The notes under the pieces: model-generated
Seen by the model: the letters and a program-made list of their open reading frames with translations, nothing else
What the model was told of the DNA's origin: nothing
Databases searched by the model: none
Made by a program: the position numbers and the translations under genes
Assembly: GCA_002398105.1 (NCBI GenBank)
Contig: DHCD01000042.1
Location: 1-29,640 of the forward strand
Length of the DNA: 29,640 bases
Reading direction: 5' to 3'
Source: Syntrophomonas sp. UBA4911
GTDB lineage: Bacteria > Bacillota > Syntrophomonadia > Syntrophomonadales > Syntrophomonadaceae
Part shown: positions 15,967 to 23,574 of the stretch, piece after piece
Position numbering within the stretch: position 1 is the first letter of the stretch
Layout: each line of letters opens with the position of its first letter

Positions 15967-17034
15967 ATGGCTTTTGATGACTTAGCAACCAAGTATCGCA
16001 GTATGTTTGCCCCCAGTTTTAAGATAATGGTGGAGGGGAGCAACATTGCCGCTGCCAATATGGTTATTGCCGGCGTATCTGTCGATACCAGCCTGGATAA
16101 GGCCGATTCTTTCAGTTTTAGTGTCAGTAACGCCTTTGATCCGGTTAAAAAAGAGTTTAAGTGGTTAGACCGCTATCTGAAGGTAGGAAAGGATATACAG
16201 ATTGATATAGGATATGCAGATGTTCTGGAGACCGCGTTTCGGGGCTATATCACATCAGTGCGCTATGAGCTGACTTCCTGGGAACAGACGGGTCTGGTAG
16301 TTTCGGGAATGGATTACTCTTTCAAATTGATGAAGGGAATAAAATCCAAGGTGTTTTCCAAGATGAAGGATAGCGATGCAGCCAGGCAGGTAATAGCAGG
16401 CGCCGGACTTTCTGCCAAAGTCGAGAGCACCACGGTCATGCATGATATGATACAGCAGGTGGGCATCAGCGATTACCAGTTTCTATGCCTGCTGGCGGAA
16501 AGAAACGGTTACGAGTTTTTTGTCAGTGGCAATGAAGTCTATTTTCGTAAGCCCCATCAGAATAAATCCCCGGCAGTAACTTTGACCTGGGGGCAAAACC
16601 TGCTTAGTCTGGATAAGGAAGATGATCTGACCGACCAGTTGGGTGTGGTTAAAGTGAGGAGCTGGGACCCTAAAACCAAAAAGCCTATAGTCGGGCAAGC
16701 CGGCGCGTTAAGCAAGGTTGATTCAGGCCAGGATGGCAAGACTTTATTGAATAAAGCGCTGGGGAAAACAGTGGAAGACAATTACTTTTCCGAAGCCAGG
16801 ACCCAGCAGCAGGCAGAGGTGGAGGCCAACGCCATTCAGAACAGTAAGGCCATGAGTCTGGTAACCGGAGAAGCCAGCTGTATAGGTATTCCCGAGATCA
16901 GAGCGGGTAAATATGTGAAATTGGCAGGTCTGGGTTCACAACTTAATAAAACTTATTACATAACATCGGCTCGGCATTGTATAGATGAATCAGGTTATAT
17001 AACCACTTTGACCATAGGAGGGAACGCTATTTGA
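15967..17034 (+). CDS. Baseplate hub protein (gp27/gpD-like, N-terminal part of VgrG/Afp8)
   Basis: This 355-residue hub subunit of the phage late control D / VgrG family forms the pseudo-hexameric ring that joins the tube to the spike. Features are the N-terminal YRSMFAPSFKIMVEGSNI, the strand DSFSFSVSNAFDP, FRGYITSVRYEL, the helix-rich middle and the segment DYQFLCLLAERNGYEFFVSG (about 169-188), which is highly typical of the family. A C-terminal strand YYITSARHCIDESGYITTLTIGG closes the hub fold. In Afp8 and VgrG the spike is fused to this part; here it is the next gene, overlapping by 4 nt. There is no effector extension. Confidence 0.95.
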   Translation: MAFDDLATKYRSMFAPSFKIMVEGSNIAAANMVIAGVSVDTSLDKADSFSFSVSNAFDPVKKEFKWLDRYLKVGKDIQIDIGYADVLETAFRGYITSVRYELTSWEQTGLVVSGMDYSFKLMKGIKSKVFSKMKDSDAARQVIAGAGLSAKVESTTVMHDMIQQVGISDYQFLCLLAERNGYEFFVSGNEVYFRKPHQNKSPAVTLTWGQNLLSLDKEDDLTDQLGVVKVRSWDPKTKKPIVGQAGALSKVDSGQDGKTLLNKALGKTVEDNYFSEARTQQQAEVEANAIQNSKAMSLVTGEASCIGIPEIRAGKYVKLAGLGSQLNKTYYITSARHCIDESGYITTLTIGGNAI

Positions 17035-17786
17035 ATATAGTATACTCACTCCAGAATCCCAGCGAAAATCAACCCCATAAGATTTACGGGGTGGCAGTAG
17101 GGATAGTCAGTAACATAAATGACCCCGAAAAATTGGGCCGGGTAAAGGTCAAGTTTGTTTTACGGGAACCCGAGCAGGAGAGTGACTGGATTCGCATCGC
17201 CAGTCTAGCAGCCGGACCGGGCCGGGGAGCTTATTTTCTGCCTGAGGTAAACGATGAAGTCCTGCTGGCTTTTCACCATGGCAATATAGAGGAACCCTTC
17301 ATTATCGGGGCATTATGGAATGCCAAGGATAAGCCGCCTGAGGATAATCCTTATGCTGATGGGAAAGTCAACATTCGCAAGATAAAATCGCGGGGCGGGC
17401 ATGAAATTATTTTTACGGATGAACAGGGTAAAGAAAAATTGGAGATTCATACCCCCAAAGGGAAAAAAATTCTCTTTGATGATGAGAATAAGAAAATTGA
17501 ACTCAAGGACGATAAGGCCAAGAACAGCATGACCATAGATACCCAGGGCAACAGCATTACCCTGCAGGCTGACAGCAAAGTGACTATTAAAGCTAAATCC
17601 TGCACTATTGAAGTTGACGGCAATGGGGGAATAACGGTTAATGCCCCTGGTAAATCCCTGACGCTTAAAGCTAACCAGATAGATATAGAGGCAACCAGTA
17701 CGATGAATATCAAGGCCAATGCCACGATGAATATCAAGGCCGGGGCTATGATGAATATCCAGGGAAGTATGGTAAAGATAAATTAG
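17031..17786 (+). CDS. Spike protein (gp5/gpV-like OB-fold plus beta-helix)
   Basis: This 251-residue protein has an OB-fold (about 20-105; GVAVGIVSNINDPEKLGRVKV and LPEVNDEVLLAFHHGNI), then residues about 115-251 of short beta repeats ending in TMNIKANATMNIKAGAMMNI. Such repeats form the trimeric triple-stranded beta-helix needle of T4 gp5 and VgrG. It starts with TTG at 17031 in a TTGA overlap with the hub stop, with AGGAGG at 17015-17020 to direct initiation. With the hub gene it makes up a split Afp8/VgrG. No lysozyme domain is present. The tip would normally be closed by a PAAR protein, which is not found nearby. Confidence 0.95.
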   Translation: MNIVYSLQNPSENQPHKIYGVAVGIVSNINDPEKLGRVKVKFVLREPEQESDWIRIASLAAGPGRGAYFLPEVNDEVLLAFHHGNIEEPFIIGALWNAKDKPPEDNPYADGKVNIRKIKSRGGHEIIFTDEQGKEKLEIHTPKGKKILFDDENKKIELKDDKAKNSMTIDTQGNSITLQADSKVTIKAKSCTIEVDGNGGITVNAPGKSLTLKANQIDIEATSTMNIKANATMNIKAGAMMNIQGSMVKIN

Positions 17787-17815
17787 GATGAGCCTTATTA
17801 AGGAGGGGTGGACGG

Positions 17816-18214
17816 ATGAGCAGTTTTTTAGGCCGAGGCTGGAAATTTCCGGTTAAAGTTGACCCGGTAACCGGAAGAATTATGATGTCCGAAGGGGAAG
17901 AGGATATAGCTGAGGCCATCCGTATCATTCTTATGACTTATAAGGGCGAAAGAGTTATGCGGCCTGGTTTTGGCAGCAATCTTAATGATTTCGTTTTTGG
18001 GTTAACTGATCCTACTACTATGGGAGTGCTGGAGTCGGATCTGAAAAGTGCCATAATGGCCTGGGAACCTCGCGTGGGCAAGGTAGAAGTACAAGTGCAA
18101 AGTGATAATTCTAACCCGGAGCAATTATGGATTAATATAAACTATACGGTCAGGTCTACCAATAACCTGTTTAACCTGGTCTACCCCTTTTATATCAATG
18201 AAGGTCCCAGTTAA
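17816..18214 (+). CDS. gp25-like baseplate wedge protein (GPW/gp25 family, Afp9-like)
   Basis: This 132-residue wedge protein nucleates sheath assembly on the baseplate. Visible features are GRGWKFPVKVDPVTG at the start, ILMTYKGERVMRPGFGSNLNDFVF (in two parts, about 40-62), the classic gp25 core with the EPR motif in AWEPRVGKVEV, and a C-terminal beta strand INYTVRSTNN that would complete the sheath handshake. A GGAGGGG Shine-Dalgarno precedes the ATG. It follows the spike gene directly, as in Afp, except that the expected PAAR gene is not between or after them. Confidence 0.95.
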   Translation: MSSFLGRGWKFPVKVDPVTGRIMMSEGEEDIAEAIRIILMTYKGERVMRPGFGSNLNDFVFGLTDPTTMGVLESDLKSAIMAWEPRVGKVEVQVQSDNSNPEQLWININYTVRSTNNLFNLVYPFYINEGPS

Positions 18215-18261
18215 CGGGCTGTGATTAAGGAAGAGTATAAGCTGATATACGGAGGGAGAAT

Positions 18262-19671
18262 ATGTTGCTACCTCTGGACTCACGGGATACCAGAGCTCTC
18301 ATAGAACAGTTAAAAGAAATACGGCCCTTTTATACCCCGGAATGGCGGTTCTCTCCCGAGGACCCTGATGCGGGTACCGCTTTATTCCTGATTTTTGCGC
18401 GTATGTTTGCCGGAACTATTGAAAGGTTCAACCAGGTTCCGCAGAGAAACCTGACGGCATTTCTTAATATGATGAATATTAGCCTTTTACCGGCTTGTTC
18501 CGCATCTGCCTTCTTAACTTTTAAACTGAGCTCAATTGACGGTGAAGCCGTTCTGGTACCGGCAGGAACTCAGGCGGTGGCTGCTACACCGGGAGGAGAA
18601 GAGATAATTTTTGAAACCGCAAGTAATCTTCTGGTGACTCCTGCAGCTCCGGTGGCAATCTATACCAGCAGCGGACGCCATGACCGCATAGCTCAAATCC
18701 CGGCTGAGGTCATAGTTGATAATCTCGATAACCCGGGCCAGGAGGCTGCCCTGCTGGATTGCTTTTATGGTGAGAACCTGCAAGAGCATTGCTTCTTTTT
18801 AGGAGAACCGGATCTCTTTAATATCAGCGGGAAAGCTTATCTGGAAGTAGAAATCATAAACTCCAGGCAGCAGTTCAGAGAACGCCTTGACTGCGAGCTG
18901 ATGGGCAATCCTTTGAATACCCAATGGTTATATCGAACCGGTGACGGCTGGAAGGCTTTTTCTGAAGTTACGGTACGATCCAACCGCATTGGGTTAAAGA
19001 AGGAAGAGCCCGGCCTGATAGACTACAGCGATATAAATGGGGTTACCGATCGCTGGTTGTGCTGTAAGGTGAAGCCCGGGAAAATTAAGGCCTTAAGCGA
19101 TATAGAGTTTGATCAGATAAGGATGAAGGCGGCGAGCCCGATTGAAGATGAAGAACCGGGTCTGGCGCCTGATGCGCTGTTTTATAATGACATTCCCCTG
19201 GATTCCGGAGATTGTTATCCTTTCGGTGATTTCTTCAGCCTTTATGATACATTTTACCTGTCCAGTCGGGAAGCATTCTCTAAAAAGAAGGCTATGATTA
19301 CCATTTCCTTTAAGCTTAAACATGAACCGCGAATAATGAATAATGACAATACCCATGCCATCGAATGGAAGATGATAATGAAAAAATCCGCCTTGGAGGA
19401 GCCTGAAAGACCCAATGTACTTATTCTGAAAGTTATGTGGGAATACTGGAACGGCAATGGCTGGGTCAAGCTGTTTAGCGGCTCCCAATACGAGGATGTC
19501 TTTTTACATGTAACGGAGCGCCCCACAACTATCAAATTCCAGTGTCCGGATGATATGAAAACCGGCATAATTAATGATCAGATGAATTACTGGGTTAGGG
19601 CCAGGGTATTAAGCATTCATAACATCTATGCTCCCGACGGTGTTTATCATGCCCCCGGATGCAGAATTTAG
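18262..19671 (+). CDS. Baseplate J-like wedge protein, N-terminal part (Afp11/12-like, gp6-like)
   Basis: This 469-residue frame holds the N-terminal and central parts of a baseplate assembly protein. It has LDSRDTRALIEQLKEIRPFY, then FSPEDPDAGTALFLIFARMF with NQVPQRNLTAFLNMM, as in other CIS wedge proteins, and beta-rich domains with VPAGTQAVAATPGGEEIIFET. Towards its end, MNYWVRARVLS matches the point at which intact relatives continue into the J domain. It stops instead at TAG 19669-19671, within the start of the next frame. The next ORF carries the missing C-terminal half, so the pair looks like one gene in two frames. A good Shine-Dalgarno (GGAGGGAG) marks the start of this part. It could be a true two-chain protein, a programmed shift or a sequence error. 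Confidence 0.9.
   Translation: MLLPLDSRDTRALIEQLKEIRPFYTPEWRFSPEDPDAGTALFLIFARMFAGTIERFNQVPQRNLTAFLNMMNISLLPACSASAFLTFKLSSIDGEAVLVPAGTQAVAATPGGEEIIFETASNLLVTPAAPVAIYTSSGRHDRIAQIPAEVIVDNLDNPGQEAALLDCFYGENLQEHCFFLGEPDLFNISGKAYLEVEIINSRQQFRERLDCELMGNPLNTQWLYRTGDGWKAFSEVTVRSNRIGLKKEEPGLIDYSDINGVTDRWLCCKVKPGKIKALSDIEFDQIRMKAASPIEDEEPGLAPDALFYNDIPLDSGDCYPFGDFFSLYDTFYLSSREAFSKKKAMITISFKLKHEPRIMNNDNTHAIEWKMIMKKSALEEPERPNVLILKVMWEYWNGNGWVKLFSGSQYEDVFLHVTERPTTIKFQCPDDMKTGIINDQMNYWVRARVLSIHNIYAPDGVYHAPGCRI
19651..19671 (+). other. Frame junction of the split baseplate-J gene
   Basis: Two frames overlap by 13 nt (ATG at 19659, TAG at 19669-19671). Just before the overlap is a run of five C (19652-19656). 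One extra C would join the frames into HAPRMQNLELRYEY without a stop. No clear Shine-Dalgarno precedes the internal ATG. Confidence 0.6.
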
Positions 19672-21314
19672 AACTGCGTTATGAATATGCTGAGGAGAGT
19701 CTGGAGCCGGCCTCGTTCCTCAGCTTAAACAATCAGGAATACTATGATCATGGCCGGGAGCTTACCGAAAAAGATGTTATCGTACATCCGCTGGCTGATC
19801 TGGATTTAACTTGTCCGGCGACCTATTTCGGATTCGAACGGCCTCCTTTGGGGGGGCCTATAAGCTTGTTTTTTTCTATGCGGGAACAAAGCTATGACCC
19901 GGACGATGCCCCGGCTCTGGAGTGGGAATATGCCAAACAAAATGCGGGCGAAGGCGACTGGTCTCGACTGGACACGGTTGATCAGACCAGGAACCTTAGC
20001 GGCAGCGGGCTCCTGGTTTTTGGGGGACCTCCTGATTTTGCCCGCCGGTCAATTTTCGGCCGGGAACTATACTGGATAAGAGCGGTTAATTATGACGGTA
20101 AGTTTGACCGCAGTGATAACCGGCCTGTTTTACCGGTAATCAAAGGGTTATTCATAAATACCGCCCGGGTGATTCAACAGGAAAGCGCTTTTAGCGAGAT
20201 GCTGTCCAATACCGGGGGAGAAGCCAATTTCAGTTACGACCTGCCCCGCACTCCCGTTACCCGGGAAGAAATATGGGTGGAGGAAGCCGCTCAATTGAAT
20301 GAAGGGGAAAGGGAAGCGCTACTGCGCGATAAAGACCTTGATTGGCGGGAGACGCGGGATGAATGGGGTAATATCAGTACCCTCTGGGTAAGGTGGGAGC
20401 GGGTGGATGATCTGAGCCTATCTGCTCCCGGCGACCGCCACTATACTATTGACACCTCTACCGGAAGGGTTTGTTTTGGAGATAACCGGCACGGGAAAAT
20501 TGCGCCCCGTTCCGATATCAATAATATTGAAATAAAGTATTGGACCGGCGGGGGGAGCAGGGGGAACATCGGCGTCAGAGGAATTAACCGTCTGCGCAAT
20601 TCACTGCCCTTTATTGATAGTGTTTTTAATCCCGCAGCAGCCTGTGGAGGGTGCGATAAAGAAAGTTTTGATGAAGCTTTGCGCCGGGGACCGCAATCCT
20701 TGAAACATAATGGGCGGGCAGTAACTGCTGGAGATTTTGAAATCATGGCCCGGGAGGTATCAAGAAATGTCGCCCGGGTGAAATGCCTGCCCAATACTAA
20801 TTGGCGCGGGGAAAGAGAAAGCGGTTGCATAACCCTGGTGGTTTTACCTCGTGGGGGGATAAAAGCATCGCTGACCTTCCCGGCTCTTAAGCAGGAAGTG
20901 GAAAGGCATATTTATCAGAGAACAAGCGGCAACCTGTTATATCCAGGAAAACTGCAGGTCATTGAGCCTCTGTACCTGGAGATAGAAGTTACGGCCCTGC
21001 TGGTTACCGATTCTATGGATATTATGATGACAGTGGAAACAGAAGCCCTGGAAAAGCTGAGGGAGTTCCTGCAGCCCGAACTATATGGGCGCTATGACCG
21101 GGGATGGAACATCGGGGAATATCCCCATATTTCAGTCCTATATACGCTATTAAAAACTATCAGCGGAGTTAATTACATTGAGAATGTTGCCATGACCGTA
21201 CATAAGCTGGTAAATGGAGAGAGAATTGAGATAGACCCTAACCAACTGGGCGCCATAGCTCATGGTTTTATAATAAATGGCCGGCACCAGGTTAAGGTAA
21301 AAGCCCGGTACTAA
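19659..21314 (+). CDS. Baseplate J-like wedge protein, C-terminal part
   Basis: This 551-residue frame contains the C-terminal half of a baseplate J / gp47-gp6-like protein. Residues from about 320 on carry the hallmark ACGGCDKESFDEALRRGP followed by GRAVTAGDFEIMAREVSRNVAR. Then come the VLPRGG strand and the C-terminal barrel KLQVIEPLYLEIEVTALLV, and it ends with GVNYIENVAM. Upstream are beta-sandwich strands such as HYTIDTSTGRVCFGDNRHGK, like those before the J domain of relatives. It lacks the N-terminal wedge region, which is in the previous frame. The combined length with that frame is about 1,020 residues. A start at ATG 19659 has no convincing Shine-Dalgarno. Confidence 0.92.
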   Translation: MQNLELRYEYAEESLEPASFLSLNNQEYYDHGRELTEKDVIVHPLADLDLTCPATYFGFERPPLGGPISLFFSMREQSYDPDDAPALEWEYAKQNAGEGDWSRLDTVDQTRNLSGSGLLVFGGPPDFARRSIFGRELYWIRAVNYDGKFDRSDNRPVLPVIKGLFINTARVIQQESAFSEMLSNTGGEANFSYDLPRTPVTREEIWVEEAAQLNEGEREALLRDKDLDWRETRDEWGNISTLWVRWERVDDLSLSAPGDRHYTIDTSTGRVCFGDNRHGKIAPRSDINNIEIKYWTGGGSRGNIGVRGINRLRNSLPFIDSVFNPAAACGGCDKESFDEALRRGPQSLKHNGRAVTAGDFEIMAREVSRNVARVKCLPNTNWRGERESGCITLVVLPRGGIKASLTFPALKQEVERHIYQRTSGNLLYPGKLQVIEPLYLEIEVTALLVTDSMDIMMTVETEALEKLREFLQPELYGRYDRGWNIGEYPHISVLYTLLKTISGVNYIENVAMTVHKLVNGERIEIDPNQLGAIAHGFIINGRHQVKVKARY

Positions 21315-21333
21315 GATGTAAGGAGATAAACTC

Positions 21334-23574
21334 ATGTTGCCTTTACCGGAACTGGATGATCAGGATTTTCAGCAGATAGTAGAAGATGCCAGGGAAATGA
21401 TACCTCAGCTATTTCCCGGGTGGACTGATGAAAACTATCATGATCCGGGTATCACTTTAATTGAGCTGCTGGCCTGGTTAACCGAGATGCAGCAGTTTTA
21501 CCTCAATCGCATTACCCCTAAGAATAAAATAAAGTTCCTTAAACTTATGGGGGTGAAGCTGAAGGAGGCGGTTCCTGCCAGAACAGATGTTACCTTTAGC
21601 AATGTGCATAAAATGCTTTTAATTCCTGCGGCCAGTAGAATATCCGCCGGTGATCAGGTATTTGAGACTATTGAACCCCTATATCTGCTTCCCGCCCAAA
21701 TAGAAAAGATCCTGGTCTGTTCGGAAGAGGACTGCCGGGACTTTACACCGTTCAATGAAACTCACGGTCTTTCTTATTATGCTTTTGGCCGGGAAGCTAA
21801 AAAGAATAACCATTTGCTTATAGGTCTGGATCAGAACTTGCCCCGGGGAATAGAGTTGTCCCTGGTTTTGCATCTTTATGAGGATTATCCGGTAAAGCCC
21901 GGTCCCCAGGAGGAATATGACCCTGAAATTATTCCCCCCGCCCGGGTCTCATGGAAATATTTCGGCAGGCAGGGGGAGGACAGCGGCTGGATACCTCTGG
22001 AGATAGTGCGTGACGAGAGCCATCATTTTACGCGTAGCGGTGCTATCAAGTTTCTGCTTTCGGCCCCTATGGAAGCAACCAGGTTCAGTCCGGCCTTAGA
22101 TCAAAACCGGTTTTGGATCGCCTGTTTTTTGCAGGACGATGTATATGAGCTGCCGCATCAGGTAGAAGAGATTTGTTTAAACACCGTAGCGGTACTGCAG
22201 CAATATACTTTAAGCGAGGTCCATGAGTTTTCCAGCAGCGGTGCGGCCGGGATGCAGTTTAGACTGGACTCCAGTCTTGCCCTTCATGGTTACAACCAGG
22301 TACAGGTAAAAGATGAAAATGGATGCTGGGTATTCTGGGAGGAAGTTGCGAATATTTCCCTGACTAAATCCGGGGAGAGAGTATTTAGCCTTAAGCCCGA
22401 CCAACATCAGAAAATGATGATAGTTCAGTTCGGCGATGAAGAGCGAGGGATGATACCACCGCCGGGCAGCAGCAATATTCGAATAATATCGTTTCAGCCC
22501 GAATTCAAAGAACAGCGTTGGCTGGGCAAAAGCAACGGGTTGCCCGGGCAGTCGTTTAAGCTGCCGGTACATCCCTTGCTTAGTGAGGGCTTCAGATTAC
22601 AGGTGGGAGAAAGGTCAAATTCGGCCCGGGAAATGGTATGGCAGGATTGGCAGGCAGTCCGGGATTTTGCCGCTTCAGGCCCTTATGATCGCCATTATGT
22701 ATTGGATGAAGAGCAGGGGATAATATATTTTGGTAATCATGAAAACGGGATTATCCCCCTACGGGAGGACGAAGCCAATATACTGCTTATCGGCTGCAGA
22801 ACCGGGGGGGGCATAAGAGGCAATGTAAAAGACCATGAGATAAATAAGTTACTGGAAGATGAGCCTGAACTAAATCTATTGCAGGCAACCAACCACAGGC
22901 CGGCTTATGGCGGCGGTGAAAAAGAGACCTTAATGGAGGCTTACCAACGGCTGATAGCGGAACGCAGCAGACCCGAACGGGCAGTTACGGCTGCCGATTT
23001 TGAGGCTCTGGCATTGCTGACTCCCGGACTGAGGGTAGCCCGGGCCAAAGCAGTCCCGTTGTACAGGCCGGGAATGAGAAATTACCCTGACAAGCAAGCT
23101 CCGGGACAGGTAACGGTAGCGGTCATGCCTTATAGCGAAGCCCTTACTCCGGTTCCCAGCCCCGGTTTTAAAGAAACAGTGCTCCGGCACCTTAATCACC
23201 ATCGTCTGCTGGGTACGGAAATACATATAGTTGCGCCCGATTATGTAAAGATCAGCGTATATACCGCTGTTGTTGTTGCCCCGGGAACAGTCCGGGGGGA
23301 AGAGAAAATTATCCGGGAACTTGATCGTTTATTACAACCCCTGGACCGCGACGATCTGAGCCGGGGCTGGCCTTTTGGCCGCACCGTATACCGGGGCGAT
23401 ATTTACGAAGTAATCAACCGTATTCCCGGAGTAGAATATGTTAAAGACTTATGGATCAGTGCCGAGGGGAATGGAATACGACGGGAGCTCAGCGACGATG
23501 TGGAAATTCCTCCCTGCGGCTTAGTCTATCCCGGCGATCACCAAATTGAGATAATCAATCGCAATGATCTCTAG
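21334..23574 (+). CDS. Second baseplate J-like wedge protein (Afp11/12-like)
   Basis: This intact 746-residue paralogue of the split protein before it is probably the second chain of the wedge heterodimer (gp6/gp7-like organisation). The N-terminus LPELDDQDFQQIVEDAREMI with GITLIELLAWLTEMQQFYL matches the family start. The central beta-rich part includes HYVLDEEQGIIYFGNHENG, close to the equivalent strand in the split partner. The J motif YGGGEKETLMEAYQRL (about 524-540) and RAVTAADFEALALLTPGLRVAR follow. It ends in GVEYVKDLWISAEG and a beta tail. An AAGGAGAT Shine-Dalgarno precedes the ATG. The stop overlaps the next gene by 11 nt. Confidence 0.94.
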   Translation: MLPLPELDDQDFQQIVEDAREMIPQLFPGWTDENYHDPGITLIELLAWLTEMQQFYLNRITPKNKIKFLKLMGVKLKEAVPARTDVTFSNVHKMLLIPAASRISAGDQVFETIEPLYLLPAQIEKILVCSEEDCRDFTPFNETHGLSYYAFGREAKKNNHLLIGLDQNLPRGIELSLVLHLYEDYPVKPGPQEEYDPEIIPPARVSWKYFGRQGEDSGWIPLEIVRDESHHFTRSGAIKFLLSAPMEATRFSPALDQNRFWIACFLQDDVYELPHQVEEICLNTVAVLQQYTLSEVHEFSSSGAAGMQFRLDSSLALHGYNQVQVKDENGCWVFWEEVANISLTKSGERVFSLKPDQHQKMMIVQFGDEERGMIPPPGSSNIRIISFQPEFKEQRWLGKSNGLPGQSFKLPVHPLLSEGFRLQVGERSNSAREMVWQDWQAVRDFAASGPYDRHYVLDEEQGIIYFGNHENGIIPLREDEANILLIGCRTGGGIRGNVKDHEINKLLEDEPELNLLQATNHRPAYGGGEKETLMEAYQRLIAERSRPERAVTAADFEALALLTPGLRVARAKAVPLYRPGMRNYPDKQAPGQVTVAVMPYSEALTPVPSPGFKETVLRHLNHHRLLGTEIHIVAPDYVKISVYTAVVVAPGTVRGEEKIIRELDRLLQPLDRDDLSRGWPFGRTVYRGDIYEVINRIPGVEYVKDLWISAEGNGIRRELSDDVEIPPCGLVYPGDHQIEIINRNDL

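Noticed and set aside
8496..23574. Type VI secretion system
   Set aside because: There are no TssJ/L/M membrane complex, ClpV or TssB/C pair; the sheath is a single phage-type protein and the ATPase is Afp15-like.
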